From an uncultured Bacteroidota bacterium (lineage in GTDB: Bacteria; Bacteroidota; Bacteroidia; Chitinophagales; Chitinophagaceae), in contig CAIKYB010000026.1 of assembly GCA_903831575.1 (NCBI GenBank), forward strand, positions 62,001-126,000: a stretch of 64,000 nt of DNA. Direction: 5' to 3'. How positions within the stretch are numbered: position 1 is the first letter of the stretch; each line of letters begins with the position of its first letter. The notes below the pieces were generated by a model. It worked only from the letters and a program-made list of their open reading frames with translations. It did not search any database and had not been told where the DNA came from. Shown in pieces: positions 1-8,304 of the stretch. The translations under genes were made by a program, and so were the position numbers.

Positions 1-1
1 A

Positions 2-73
2 GACCAGTATGTAATCGGAGAAATAGGCATTTCAATTAATATTGGTAGCTATCGCTGCCCTACAGCAAATTAA
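2..73 (+). CDS. C-terminal end of an upstream protein (partial)
   Basis: An open frame enters from the left edge and ends at a TAA at 71-73, giving 23 residues that finish in NIGSYRCPTAN. The alternating hydrophobic/polar pattern (GEIGISINIG) resembles the last strand of an outer-membrane beta barrel. A strong hairpin terminator follows, which supports this as a real gene end. In related Bacteroidota a DUF6089 outer-membrane protein often sits just before uppS, so that is my guess from context; the fragment is too short to prove it. Confidence 0.5.
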   Translation, partial: DQYVIGEIGISINIGSYRCPTAN

Positions 74-100
74 TCAAACACCATATTTTTTATAAAAATG

Positions 101-128
101 ACCGCAATTTGACCTTTGCGGTTTTTTC
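101..128 (+). terminator. Rho-independent terminator of the upstream gene
   Basis: ACCGCAA (101-107) pairs perfectly with TTGCGGT (116-122) around an 8-nt loop and runs straight into a T tract. It separates the upstream partial gene from the uppS promoter. Confidence 0.8.
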
Positions 129-179
129 TTTTCCAGCCTAATCCTTATTTCTTCATAATAATTCAATTCATCTGATTGA

Positions 180-213
180 TTTGAAAGGGTTAAACCAATT
201 TTCGTTACTTTTG
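180..213 (+). promoter_or_regulatory. Bacteroidota-type promoter for uppS-bamA operon
   Basis: A -7 box TACTTTTG (206-213) matches the Bacteroidota consensus TAnnTTTG, and a TTTG at 180-183 lies 22 nt upstream as the -33 box. The predicted transcript would begin around 219-221 and leave a leader of about 25 nt before the uppS ATG. Confidence 0.65.
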
Positions 214-246
214 CGAACCTAAAAGGGAGATCTATCGCATTATTCA

Positions 247-1002
247 ATGAGTTTGAAGGAAACTATAAATATTGAAAAACTACCTGGACATGTAGCCATT
301 ATTATGGACGGCAATGGCAGATGGGCAAAGGAACAAGGAAAAGATCGACTTTTCGGACATCTGCATGGCGTTGAAAGTGTAAGAGATATCGTCGAAGGAG
401 CCGCAGAATTAGGTATAAAAAATCTTACATTATACGCTTTTAGTACAGAGAATTGGGACAGACCAGAATATGAGGTTATTGGCTTGATGGAGTTATTAGT
501 TGATACTATTCGTAAAGAAGTTCCAACTTTGAATAAAAATAATATCAGGCTACATGTTATTGGTGCAATTAATATGTTGCCAGAAAATGCACAAAGAGAA
601 TTGTCGGAAGCCATCAATGAAACAGCTCATAATACTGGATTAAATCTGATTATGGCATTGAGTTATAGCAGTAGATGGGAAATCGTCAATGCAACGCAAT
701 TAATAGCTGCCGATGTTTTGAATGGTAAATTATCCATTGCAAATATTACACAAGATATTTTCAAAGAATACCTGACGACTCGCTTATTTCCAGATCCTGA
801 ATTGTTGATTCGAACAAGTGGTGAATATCGGATTAGTAATTTTTTATTGTACCAATCAGCCTATGCTGAATTATATTTTACGGATGTGCTTTGGCCCGAT
901 TTCCGAAGAGAAAATTTTTACGAAGCATTAATAAATTACCAGCAAAGAGAAAGACGGTTTGGAAAAACAGGAGATCAGATAAAAAACGAACAGATCATCT
1001 AA
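247..1002 (+). CDS. uppS: Isoprenyl transferase / undecaprenyl diphosphate synthase
   Basis: A cytoplasmic cis-prenyltransferase that condenses farnesyl diphosphate with isopentenyl diphosphate units to make the C55 lipid carrier used for peptidoglycan and surface glycans. The 251-residue length is normal. The signature MDGNGRWA is at residues 20-27, with Asp21 in the place of the catalytic Asp. FSTENW follows near residue 78 and the C-terminal RTSGE...SNFLL...AELYF...WPDF block is intact. The ATG at 247 lies about 25 nt after the predicted transcription start. It is first in a run with bamA, two ompH genes and murI, all envelope biogenesis, and polysaccharide genes further along the window need the same carrier. 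Confidence 0.97.
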   Translation: MSLKETINIEKLPGHVAIIMDGNGRWAKEQGKDRLFGHLHGVESVRDIVEGAAELGIKNLTLYAFSTENWDRPEYEVIGLMELLVDTIRKEVPTLNKNNIRLHVIGAINMLPENAQRELSEAINETAHNTGLNLIMALSYSSRWEIVNATQLIAADVLNGKLSIANITQDIFKEYLTTRLFPDPELLIRTSGEYRISNFLLYQSAYAELYFTDVLWPDFRRENFYEALINYQQRERRFGKTGDQIKNEQII

Positions 1003-1081
1003 GTTTAAACCCTATAAAATCTTTATTTAACAAATAGTTTTCATAAACGGGTTTAATATTGCCCCACTTAAAATAAAATTG

Positions 1082-3805
1082 ATGCACAGGATTTACAATA
1101 ATTATTTTTTTACAGCGCTGTTTTGTTTGTTAGCTTTTCACTCAAAAGCACAAAATGATACATTGTCTGTATCCGTAAATCCTGCCTTACAAGAAATATT
1201 CAACTCAAAATATCCTAAAACATATACTATAGCTGGTATTAATATTACAGGTACAAAATCATTCGATCCCGCTTTGATTATTTCAATTTCAGGCCTTGCC
1301 GTTGGAGATAAAATTCAACTTCCTGGTTCTGATGTTTTTTCAAAAGCCATTGCTAAATTATGGAAGCAAAACCTTGTTTCAAAAGCTGATATTAGTATAA
1401 GCAGGATAGCAGATACCGATATTTATTTAGATATCGAAATAGTGGAAAGAGCCAGATTAATTGATTATAAATTCTTTGGAATTAAAAAAGGAGAGAAGGA
1501 TGATCTTGAATCCAAAATCGGATTGGCTAAAGATAGAGTTCTTTCTGAAAACATGAAAATGAGTGCTGTTGAAGCCATTAAGAAATTCTACTATGATAAA
1601 GGATACAGAAATGTTTCCATCAAGCTGCAAGAAGCTCAGATATCCGGAATAGCCAATGGCGTATCACTTTCATTTTATATTGACAAAGGGAATAAGGTAA
1701 AAATTAGCTCTATTAATTTCAGCGGCAATGAAAATATTAATGATGCGGCACTGAAAAAACAAATGAAGGGGACAAAGGAAATGTCAAGATTTACACTATA
1801 TCCTAATACCCCTGTAAGACCCTATGGAGACACTTCTAAAGGGTATACTTTTCAAAAATACATGAAGGAAATCGGATTCTTGTATCCAACTAAAACAGGA
1901 GAATTTATTGACCCCTATTTTAGAATAAAATTCAGCGGATCTAAATTTAATGAGACAAAATATGCTGATGATAAAGATAAAGTACTCGCTTATCTAAATG
2001 CTCAGGGACTAAGAGATGCAACAATTTTGGCAGACACTTTGATGATGAATAAGGATGGCAATTTGGACATAGACATCAAAGTAAATGAAGGTAGAAAATA
2101 TTATTTTGGAAATATTAGCTGGAGAGGGAATACTAAATATTCCGACTCGATTTTAAATATGCTTTTAGGAATTGAGAAAGGAGATATTTATAATTTAGAA
2201 TTGCTCAACAAAAGATTAGGCAAACAATTATCAATGGAAGGTGGAGATATCAGTAGCTTATACCAAGATGATGGATACTTGTTTTTTAGATTAGATCCAA
2301 TAGAAACAGCCGTATATAACGATACGATAGATTTTGAAATCAGAATGGCAGAAGGGCCACAGGCTACTTATGGAAAGATAACGGTATCGGGTAACGACAA
2401 AACAAAGGATTACGTTGCATTGAGAGAAATGCGCACGTTGCCCGGACAGAAATTCAGTCGCGCTGATATTATTCGTACCCAACGTGAATTGTCTCAGCTT
2501 GGTTTCTTTAATCCTGAAAAAATAAATCCTAATGTTGTTCCGAATGCCGATAATGGAACTGTTGATATCAATTGGGAAGTAGAAGAAAAATCGTCTGATC
2601 AATTGGAATTATCTGCTGGATTTGGCGGGGGTATTGGATTAACCGGAACACTAGGTGTAACATTCAATAACTTTTCTATAAAAAACATAGCCAAAAAGTC
2701 AACCTGGGATCCGCTTCCATCCGGAGATGGCCAGCATTTGAGTTTAAGAGTGCAATCAAACGGAAGAGCCTATCGGTCTTATAATTTTTCTTTTACAGAA
2801 CCTTGGTTAGGCGGTAAAAAAAGAAACTCCTTTTCTATTAGCTATTTTAATACAAAATATGCAAACGCAGTAGATCAATTTGGTAGTTATTGTAAGTCAT
2901 GCGGAGATACTTCATATGTAAAGACAATTGGTGTTGGACTTTCTTTAGGCAAACAATTAAAATGGCCTGATGATTATTTTAGTTTGATTTATTCTTTAAA
3001 TTTCCAACAATATAAATTGAGAAATTACGGACAAATATTCAGTGGCATCACCAATGGTAATTCAAATAACATCAGTCTAAAAATCACCTTGCTTCGTAAT
3101 TCTGCTGGTCCTAATCCTATATTCCCAACCAGCGGATCTAACTTTTCTTTGAGCGGTCAATTTACCTTGCCTTATTCATCTCTTGGCATTACACCGTCTG
3201 TTAGTAATAAATATTCATTACCTGAATTCCATAAATGGCGTTTTACTGGAGAATGGTATACGCCAATTGGGAAAGGTCGCGGTGCTGATAAAAACAAACA
3301 ATTTATTTTGAAAGCTGCTGCTAAATATGGTTATATAGGCAGATATAATACCAATCTTGAAGTCTCTCCATTTGAGCGTTTTCAGGTTGGAGATGCAGGA
3401 TTAAGTAATACACAAGCATTGTTGGGTTATGATATTATTGCCCATAGAGGTTATCCTGTTTACAGCAGCTCAAATCCAAAAATTAATCCTGATGGAGTTA
3501 CTCCATCACAGTATTTCACCTTGTTTAATAAATACACCCTGGAATTGCGTTACCCATTCAGTACAAGTGCGAGTAGCACTATTTATGGGTTAGCCTTTTT
3601 TGAAGCAGCAAATGGCTGGTATTCTTTAAAAGAATTCAATCCTTTTAAATTACGAAGATCGGTAGGAGTTGGAATGCGCTTCTTCCTTCCTATGTTTGGG
3701 TTGCTTGGGTTTGATTATGGAATTGGTCTTGATCGTTATGATCAATCAACTGGAATTAAAGGTGCAGCGAAGTTTACTTTTATGCTGGGTCAAGAAGCTG
3801 AATAA
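1082..3805 (+). CDS. bamA: Outer membrane protein assembly factor BamA
   Basis: The central Omp85 subunit that inserts beta-barrel proteins into the outer membrane. I start it at the ATG at 1082; the ORF track uses the TTG one codon upstream. Residues 1-24 form a signal peptide ending near FHSKAQ. A series of POTRA repeats fills roughly residues 45-490 (for example the ITVSGNDKTKDYVALREM block), followed by the barrel domain (about 500-907), which opens with the LSAGFGGGIGLTGTLGV stretch. The 907-residue length fits Bacteroidota BamA, which is longer than the E. coli protein. It lies 79 nt downstream of uppS without an obvious promoter of its own and is followed by two periplasmic OmpH/Skp chaperone genes that would deliver its clients. 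A Cys-X-X-Cys pair (CKSCG) sits in a predicted barrel loop. Confidence 0.96.
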   Translation: MHRIYNNYFFTALFCLLAFHSKAQNDTLSVSVNPALQEIFNSKYPKTYTIAGINITGTKSFDPALIISISGLAVGDKIQLPGSDVFSKAIAKLWKQNLVSKADISISRIADTDIYLDIEIVERARLIDYKFFGIKKGEKDDLESKIGLAKDRVLSENMKMSAVEAIKKFYYDKGYRNVSIKLQEAQISGIANGVSLSFYIDKGNKVKISSINFSGNENINDAALKKQMKGTKEMSRFTLYPNTPVRPYGDTSKGYTFQKYMKEIGFLYPTKTGEFIDPYFRIKFSGSKFNETKYADDKDKVLAYLNAQGLRDATILADTLMMNKDGNLDIDIKVNEGRKYYFGNISWRGNTKYSDSILNMLLGIEKGDIYNLELLNKRLGKQLSMEGGDISSLYQDDGYLFFRLDPIETAVYNDTIDFEIRMAEGPQATYGKITVSGNDKTKDYVALREMRTLPGQKFSRADIIRTQRELSQLGFFNPEKINPNVVPNADNGTVDINWEVEEKSSDQLELSAGFGGGIGLTGTLGVTFNNFSIKNIAKKSTWDPLPSGDGQHLSLRVQSNGRAYRSYNFSFTEPWLGGKKRNSFSISYFNTKYANAVDQFGSYCKSCGDTSYVKTIGVGLSLGKQLKWPDDYFSLIYSLNFQQYKLRNYGQIFSGITNGNSNNISLKITLLRNSAGPNPIFPTSGSNFSLSGQFTLPYSSLGITPSVSNKYSLPEFHKWRFTGEWYTPIGKGRGADKNKQFILKAAAKYGYIGRYNTNLEVSPFERFQVGDAGLSNTQALLGYDIIAHRGYPVYSSSNPKINPDGVTPSQYFTLFNKYTLELRYPFSTSASSTIYGLAFFEAANGWYSLKEFNPFKLRRSVGVGMRFFLPMFGLLGFDYGIGLDRYDQSTGIKGAAKFTFMLGQEAE

Positions 3806-3844
3806 AGGATAGTCTGATTTTTTATAAACTATAATAATTAAACC

Positions 3845-4357
3845 ATGAAGAAAATAACAATCGCCATATTGTCTTTTATTTTATTTTCTTTTACTACAAT
3901 TGCCCAGCGTTATGCAGTCATTGACTCCAAATATATTCTTGGAAAAATTCCTGAATATATAGAGGCACAAACTAAATTGGACCAGTTCAGTATTTTGTGG
4001 CAACAGGAGATTGATCAAAAACAAACGGCTTTGGATAAAATGAATAAAGATTTTGAAGCGGAGCAAATTATGCTTCCAGATAATCTAAAGAAAAAAAGAG
4101 AAGACGAAATTTTTAATAAAGAAAAAGAATTACGCGATCTGCAAAAAAAACGTTTTGGATACGAAGGAGATTTATTCAAAAAACGCCAGGAATTGATCAA
4201 ACCTATACAGGATAAAGTTTATAATGGCGTACAAAAATTAGCTATTGAAAAGCAATATGATTTTATTTTGGATAAAAGCGAAGGAATTACAGTTATATTT
4301 GCCGACCCAAAATTGGATAAAAGTGAAGAAGTGTTGAGGAATATGGGGATTAAATAG
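3845..4357 (+). CDS. OmpH/Skp family periplasmic chaperone (copy 1)
   Basis: A 170-residue secreted protein of the Skp/OmpH family, which holds unfolded outer-membrane proteins in the periplasm for BamA. The N-terminal 20 residues are a signal peptide (cleavage near TIAQ). The mature part starts with YAVIDSKYIL, the usual first strand, followed by a long charged helical hairpin (about residues 50-115, rich in K, E and Q) and a C-terminal return strand FILDKSEGITVIFADP. It lies 39 nt after bamA and 77 nt before a second paralogue, so the three are probably cotranscribed. Confidence 0.9.
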   Translation: MKKITIAILSFILFSFTTIAQRYAVIDSKYILGKIPEYIEAQTKLDQFSILWQQEIDQKQTALDKMNKDFEAEQIMLPDNLKKKREDEIFNKEKELRDLQKKRFGYEGDLFKKRQELIKPIQDKVYNGVQKLAIEKQYDFILDKSEGITVIFADPKLDKSEEVLRNMGIK

Positions 4358-4434
4358 TTTGATAGTTAAGGATGCAGCAGAAAAATTAATTTTTAAACAG
4401 GAAATAAAACACATAATAAAAAAAAGAAAAACAA

Positions 4435-4965
4435 ATGAAAAAACTAATCGTAGCAGCTGCAATGACTTTAATTGTTTTCGGCGCTTCTGCACAACAAAAA
4501 ATCGGATATGTAAGTACGGATGAATTAATTGGATCAATGCCTGAAGCAGAAAAGGCAGATGCTGAATTAAAAGAGTATCAAGCTTCTTTGGCTCAACAAG
4601 GTCAAGATATGATGAAGGAATTAAATGATAAAGACAGTTTGTTTGTGAGAGACTCAGCAAAGCTTTCTCCAAGTATGAAAGAAATTAAAAAGAATGAATT
4701 AATTTCTCTATACCAAAGAGTTCAAAACTGGAATCAACAAGCTCAGGAAATGTACCAACAGGAAGCACAAAAGAAAATTGCTCCAATTAAATCAAAAGCA
4801 TTGGAATCAATTCGTGCAGTTGCAAAAGAAAACGGGTATGCTTACATCCTTGATGTGAATTCAGTAATTGTTGGCCCTGCAGGAGATGATGTGATTGCTT
4901 TGGTAAAAACCAAAATGGGAATAAAACAAACACCTGCTCCAGCAGGAATGCAAAAAAAGCCGTAA
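4435..4965 (+). CDS. OmpH/Skp family periplasmic chaperone (copy 2)
   Basis: A second OmpH/Skp paralogue of 176 residues. The signal peptide ends at GASAQ (about residue 20), followed by KIGYVSTDELIGSMPEAEKA, a Gln-rich coiled-coil arm (about 45-115) and the C-terminal strand YAYILDVNSVIVGP. It ends in a flexible Pro-rich tail (TPAPAGMQKKP) absent from copy 1. The two copies differ clearly in sequence, so this is an old duplication typical of Bacteroidota and not a recent one. A strong terminator follows at 4988. Confidence 0.92.
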   Translation: MKKLIVAAAMTLIVFGASAQQKIGYVSTDELIGSMPEAEKADAELKEYQASLAQQGQDMMKELNDKDSLFVRDSAKLSPSMKEIKKNELISLYQRVQNWNQQAQEMYQQEAQKKIAPIKSKALESIRAVAKENGYAYILDVNSVIVGPAGDDVIALVKTKMGIKQTPAPAGMQKKP

Positions 4966-4987
4966 TCGTTTTTATATAAAATATTGA

Positions 4988-5025
4988 GCCACCTCTGATA
5001 ATACGAGGTGGCTTTCTTATTTTTG
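4988..5025 (+). terminator. Rho-independent terminator after ompH copy 2
   Basis: GCCACCTC (4988-4995) pairs with GAGGTGGC (5005-5012), followed by a T-rich tract. It lies immediately before the murI ATG, so murI is reached only by read-through or its own weak promoter. Confidence 0.85.
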
Positions 5026-5026
5026 A

Positions 5027-5860
5027 ATGATGTTAAAAAATCCAATTGGCATATTTGATAGTGGCTATGGCGGATTGACTATTTTAAAAGAAATTGTTCA
5101 TACGCTTCCGGAATACGATTATTTGTATCTCGGAGACAGCGCGCGTGCGCCTTATGGAACCCAGAGTTTTGAAAAAGTCTATGAGTATACTTTACAAGCT
5201 GTAAACTGGTTTTTTAGTCAGGGTTGTTCTTTGGTCATCTTGGCCTGTAATACTGCTTCAGCAAAGGCATTGAGAAATATTCAGCAAAAAGACCTTCCCA
5301 TTTTACATGCTGAAAAAAGAGTGCTAGGTGTTATTCGCCCAACTTCTGAAGTGATTGGTAATTATACTACATCCAAACATGTGGCTGTCTTGGGTACAAC
5401 GGGTACTGTTCAATCCAATTCTTATCTAATAGAGATAGAAAAATTTTTTCCTAATGTTGTTGTCTCTCAGGAAGCTTGTCCTGAATGGGTTTCATTAGTC
5501 GAGGAGAATAAGATGGATACGCAAGAAGCAGATTATTTTGTCAAGCAGCATATTGAAAGCGTGTTGGGAAAAGACAATAATATTGATACTTTATTGCTTG
5601 CCTGCACACACTATCCATTATTGATTGATAAAATAAAACAACATACACCTGAAGGGATTTCAATAATTTCTCAAGGCAATATTGTGGCTGAAAGTCTGAA
5701 AAATTATTTAGAAAGACATCCCAATGTAGCAGAGAAATGCAGTCGCGGCCAGTCGAGAAAATTTTACACAACAGGTGATTCTCATGATTTTAATAGTCAT
5801 GCAAGCCTGTTTTTTGGAGATAAAATAGCAGCGGAAAAGCTTGAACTAGCATCATCCTGA
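5027..5860 (+). CDS. murI: Glutamate racemase
   Basis: Converts L-glutamate to D-glutamate for peptidoglycan precursors in the cytoplasm. At 277 residues it is of normal length. The two catalytic cysteines are present: Cys74 in LACNTAS and Cys193 in LACTHYPL, along with the N-terminal FDSGYGG block (residues 10-16) and GDSARAPYG. Two ATG codons stand in tandem (5027 and 5030); either could be used. It follows the bamA-ompH run after a terminator, and a promoter for rpmH follows. Confidence 0.96.
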   Translation: MMLKNPIGIFDSGYGGLTILKEIVHTLPEYDYLYLGDSARAPYGTQSFEKVYEYTLQAVNWFFSQGCSLVILACNTASAKALRNIQQKDLPILHAEKRVLGVIRPTSEVIGNYTTSKHVAVLGTTGTVQSNSYLIEIEKFFPNVVVSQEACPEWVSLVEENKMDTQEADYFVKQHIESVLGKDNNIDTLLLACTHYPLLIDKIKQHTPEGISIISQGNIVAESLKNYLERHPNVAEKCSRGQSRKFYTTGDSHDFNSHASLFFGDKIAAEKLELASS

Positions 5861-5912
5861 CCTTTTTTGTCTAATAAATCAAGAATTGCTTCTATTTTAT
5901 TATCAAAAACCC

Positions 5913-5920
5913 TACCTTTG
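5913..5920 (+). promoter_or_regulatory. -7 promoter box for rpmH
   Basis: TACCTTTG matches TAnnTTTG exactly. No good -33 TTTG lies at the ideal distance; the nearest is ATTG at 5885-5888, with 24 nt between the boxes. The predicted transcript would have a leader of about 75 nt containing the hairpin at 5938-5955. Confidence 0.5.
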
Positions 5921-5937
5921 CCCTCCTTTCACAAGAA

Positions 5938-5955
5938 GCCGGGATGGTGCTCGGC
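5938..5955 (+). promoter_or_regulatory. Hairpin in the rpmH leader
   Basis: GCCGGG and CTCGGC pair over six positions (one G-U) around the loop ATGGTG, in an otherwise AT-rich leader. It has no T tract, so it is not a terminator. It may be a translational control or mRNA stability element for L34; that role is inferred. Confidence 0.4.
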
Positions 5956-6003
5956 AGAAGGTAAATCATTAACAATATTTGTAAAAGGAATAAATAATTA
6001 ACA

Positions 6004-6171
6004 ATGCCAGGTAAAAAAAGAACTTATCAACCCCATACGCGTCGTAGAAAATCAGTTCATGGATTTCGTGCACGTATGCAAGATGCAAATGGCCGTAAAG
6101 TATTGGCTAGCCGTAGAGCTAAAGGACGTCATAAATTGACTGTTTCTGATGAGCATGGTTCAAAGAAATAA
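6004..6171 (+). CDS. rpmH: 50S ribosomal protein L34
   Basis: A 55-residue protein missing from the ORF track because of its size. It starts [20 protein letters not shown] and continues with GFRARM and [16 protein letters not shown], the invariant L34 core. It is slightly longer than most L34 at the C-terminus ([10 protein letters not shown]). It precedes rnpA, the classical rpmH-rnpA arrangement, but a clear terminator separates the two. Confidence 0.97.
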   Translation: MPGKKRTYQPHTRRRKSVHGFRARMQDANGRKVLASRRAKGRHKLTVSDEHGSKK

Positions 6172-6199
6172 AAATCGACTATGTCGCAAGTTTTTATAC

Positions 6200-6226
6200 A
6201 GCCTTTGCTCCTGCAAGGGCTTTTTT
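6200..6226 (+). terminator. Rho-independent terminator after rpmH
   Basis: AGCCTTTGC (6200-6208) pairs with GCAAGGGCT (6213-6221) with one T-G wobble around a TCCT loop, followed by six T. It probably sets a high L34 to RnpA expression ratio by partial termination. Confidence 0.8.
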
Positions 6227-6257
6227 AATGCACGCCATTTTATTAACTTAATGTAGC

Positions 6258-6653
6258 TTGAATACAGAACAACGATACTTTTTTAGAAAAGAGAATAAAC
6301 TCAAAAGCAGAAAAATTATCCAGCAGGTTTTTGCTGAAGGAAAATCGTTTGCTGTTTTTCCTGTAAAAGCAGTTTGGATTCCTGAAAATCAACAGCATCA
6401 TTTGCAAACAGGCATTTCCGTGAGCAGTCGATTTTTTAAAAAAGCAGTTGACAGGAACAACATTAAAAGAGTAATCAGAGAAGCATATCGGTTACAAAAA
6501 AATAGCTTGGAAGAGCTGTTGATTGAAAAAAACAAACGAGTTTCATTGTTTCTGATTTATACAGGTAAAGTACTTCCGGAGTACAAAGATATTTTTGATA
6601 GTTGCACTGCTATTATCAACAGACTTATCAAATTAAACGATGCAAAAAATTAA
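6258..6653 (+). CDS. rnpA: Ribonuclease P protein component
   Basis: The protein subunit of RNase P, which binds the catalytic RNA and pre-tRNA leaders during 5' maturation. At 131 residues it has the N-terminal [17 protein letters not shown] block and the central signature [14 protein letters not shown] (about residues 74-87). The start is a TTG at 6258; no ATG in frame leaves the conserved N-terminus intact, so a non-ATG start is well supported. The last 14 nt overlap yidD. The RNA subunit gene was not seen in this window. Confidence 0.93.
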   Translation: MNTEQRYFFRKENKLKSRKIIQQVFAEGKSFAVFPVKAVWIPENQQHHLQTGISVSSRFFKKAVDRNNIKRVIREAYRLQKNSLEELLIEKNKRVSLFLIYTGKVLPEYKDIFDSCTAIINRLIKLNDAKN

Positions 6654-6870
6654 AAGTATATTAAGTCTCCCTTTCATTTTATGTATTAAATGTTATCAAT
6701 GGATCATTTCTCCATTACTTGGTCCTAAATGCAGATTTACTCCCACCTGTTCTCACTATGCCTTGGAAGCATTTAAGAAATATGGTCCGATAAAAGGTTT
6801 CTGGCTTACCTTAAAAAGGGTAGGAAAATGTAATCCTTGGGGTGGGCATGGTCACGATCCTGTGCCATAA
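6640..6870 (+). CDS. yidD: Membrane protein insertion efficiency factor YidD
   Basis: A 76-residue small membrane-associated protein that helps YidC insert inner-membrane proteins. It has the family core [20 protein letters not shown], then [18 protein letters not shown] and [17 protein letters not shown], with the conserved cysteines. It overlaps rnpA by 14 nt, so translation is probably coupled. In many bacteria yidC follows; here the next gene is a convergent superoxide dismutase, so yidC must lie elsewhere. Confidence 0.95.
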   Translation: MQKIKSILSLPFILCIKCYQWIISPLLGPKCRFTPTCSHYALEAFKKYGPIKGFWLTLKRVGKCNPWGGHGHDPVP

Positions 6871-6871
6871 A

Positions 6872-6898
6872 AAAGGCTCCAGATCATCTGAAGCCTTT
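6872..6898. terminator. Bidirectional terminator between yidD and sodA
   Basis: AAAGGCT (6872-6878) pairs with AGCCTTT (6892-6898) and an inner CAGA/TCTG stem extends it. A-rich and T-rich flanks allow it to stop transcription from both convergent genes. Confidence 0.7.
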
Positions 6899-6919
6899 GA
6901 ATTTAGGAGTTCAATAAAC

Positions 6920-7525
6920 TTACATTGCAGCAGCCATTCTTTCTTCAACCACAGCCCAGTTCACCACATTCCAAAAGGCAGCTAAATAATCAGCACGCTT
7001 ATTTTGATACTTTAAATAATAAGCATGTTCCCAAACATCAACACCTAAAGTTGGCGTTCCCTTAACTTCGGCAACATCCATTAACGGATTATCTTGATTA
7101 GGAGTAGATGAAATTTCTAATTTTCCTTCTTTAACTATCAACCAAGCCCAGCCACTTCCGAATCTGGTCATACCTGCTTGTGCAAATTTTTCTTTGAATG
7201 CATCAAAAGAACCAAAACCGGCATTGATAGCATCTGCTAATTTTCCTGATGGAGCTCCTCCTGCATTTGGCGCCATACTTGCCCAAAAGAAAGTGTGGTT
7301 CCAATGACCACCGCCATTATTTCTAACCGCAGGGCTGATGCTTCCGGCATGTTTAACCAGTTCTTCAATTGATATTGATTCATGTTCAGTACCAGCAATA
7401 GCTTTGTTTAGATTATCAACATAAGCCTGGTGGTGCTTGCCATGATGAATATGCATCGTTTGCGCATCAATATGTGGTTCTAAAGCTTCGTGTGCGTAAG
7501 GTAATGGTCCTAATGTAAATGACAT
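6920..7525 (-). CDS. sodA: Superoxide dismutase, manganese-type
   Basis: Dismutates superoxide to peroxide and oxygen in the cytoplasm. At 201 residues it has the usual two-domain form. Metal ligands are visible: His27 in MHIHHGKHH, His in [11 protein letters not shown], and Asp and His in [16 protein letters not shown] Gly stands where Fe enzymes have their second-shell Gln, and the Gln is instead supplied by TPNQDNPLM in the C-terminal domain. This is the manganese pattern, but cambialistic enzymes are common in Bacteroidota, so metal use is an inference. It converges on yidD and has its own promoter. Confidence 0.95.
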   Translation of the reverse strand: MSFTLGPLPYAHEALEPHIDAQTMHIHHGKHHQAYVDNLNKAIAGTEHESISIEELVKHAGSISPAVRNNGGGHWNHTFFWASMAPNAGGAPSGKLADAINAGFGSFDAFKEKFAQAGMTRFGSGWAWLIVKEGKLEISSTPNQDNPLMDVAEVKGTPTLGVDVWEHAYYLKYQNKRADYLAAFWNVVNWAVVEERMAAAM

Positions 7526-7556
7526 AAGTATTTTGTTTTTAAAGATTAATTTTTTC

Positions 7557-7564
7557 CAAAGTTA
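7557..7564 (-). promoter_or_regulatory. -7 promoter box for sodA
   Basis: On the minus strand TAACTTTG fits TAnnTTTG; it lies 32 nt upstream of the sodA ATG. A convincing -33 box was not seen. Confidence 0.5.
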
Positions 7565-7585
7565 AAGCATTCGCCGTTTATTGGG

Positions 7586-7658
7586 AAGGTTTAATAGGTT
7601 TAATTCGCTACAATTGTTCAATAGGTTTGATAGGTTCAAGAGGTTCAAAATGTTGAAC
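7586..7658. repeat. Degenerate short tandem repeat between sodA and tadA
   Basis: Read on the minus strand, units of about 9 nt recur: TTTTGAACC, TCTTGAACC, TATCAAACC, TATTGAACA, then AATTAAACC and TATTAAACC after a gap. The units are imperfect and non-coding. They lie just beyond the tadA stop codon. Their function is unknown. Confidence 0.6.
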
Positions 7659-7680
7659 ATTCGTTTATTTTTCCAACCAA

Positions 7681-8118
7681 CTACCTCAGTTTCTTAAAAA
7701 AATCTTTCATCAACTCACTGCACTCTTCTTCCAAAACCCCTCCGACGATAGCTGTTTTCGGATGAAACGGATTATTGCTTCCGGCAATTCTTCTATAACT
7801 ATTTTTTTCATCAGGTGCACCAAAAACAATTCTTCCAATCTTACTCCAATATAATGCTCCGCTACACATCAAACAAGGCTCAATGGTTACATACAATGTC
7901 GCCTCTGGTAAATATTTGCTGCCAAGATAATTGTAGGCAGTTGTCAACGCAATGATTTCTGCATGAGCAGTACTGTCATTCATCAGTTCTACTTGGTTGT
8001 ACCCTTTCGCAATGATTTTATCTTGCATTACAATAATGGCACCAATGGGTACTTCTCCTTTATCGAAAGCTTTTTGTGCTTCTGCCAATGCCAATTTCAT
8101 GTAATGTTCATCATTCAT
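7681..8118 (-). CDS. tadA: tRNA-specific adenosine deaminase
   Basis: Deaminates the wobble adenosine 34 to inosine in tRNA-Arg(ACG). At 145 residues it is of typical length. Zinc-binding and catalytic motifs are intact: HAE at residues 52-54 and PCLMC with Cys82 and Cys85. The N-terminus MNDEHYMKLALAEAQKAF is followed by GEVPIGAIIV. A minus-strand -7 box lies 19 nt upstream. A second, truncated copy of the first 16 or so codons lies about 750 nt upstream at 8824-8871, beyond an ORF6N pseudogene, which suggests the locus was rearranged. Confidence 0.93.
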   Translation of the reverse strand: MNDEHYMKLALAEAQKAFDKGEVPIGAIIVMQDKIIAKGYNQVELMNDSTAHAEIIALTTAYNYLGSKYLPEATLYVTIEPCLMCSGALYWSKIGRIVFGAPDEKNSYRRIAGSNNPFHPKTAIVGGVLEEECSELMKDFFKKLR

Positions 8119-8137
8119 TGATTTATTCTTTAAGGAT

Positions 8138-8145
8138 CAAATGTA
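8138..8145 (-). promoter_or_regulatory. -7 promoter box for tadA
   Basis: TACATTTG on the minus strand fits TAnnTTTG and stands 19 nt before the tadA ATG. A related sequence (TAAATTTG) stands at the same distance from the ATG of the tadA stub at 8871. Confidence 0.5.
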
Positions 8146-8304
8146 CAACTGTAGTTCATTGTTTTCTTTTTTACTTATATGTTGTTGAATAACTAATTTA
8201 TTTGTGTTTATTATTCTATAGATGAAGAGAAAAATAACCTGTAATGCTGTGTTAATTACTTTTAAATAATTCATATGATGATTGAACTTTGTTCACACCT
8301 ACTT

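Noticed and set aside
240-617. 125-codon minus-strand ORF over uppS
   Set aside because: It is the antisense shadow of the well-conserved uppS frame and has no recognisable domain.
4238-4672. 144-codon minus-strand ORF across both ompH genes
   Set aside because: Its sequence is leucine/phenylalanine-rich, mirrors the coding strand and contains no family motif.
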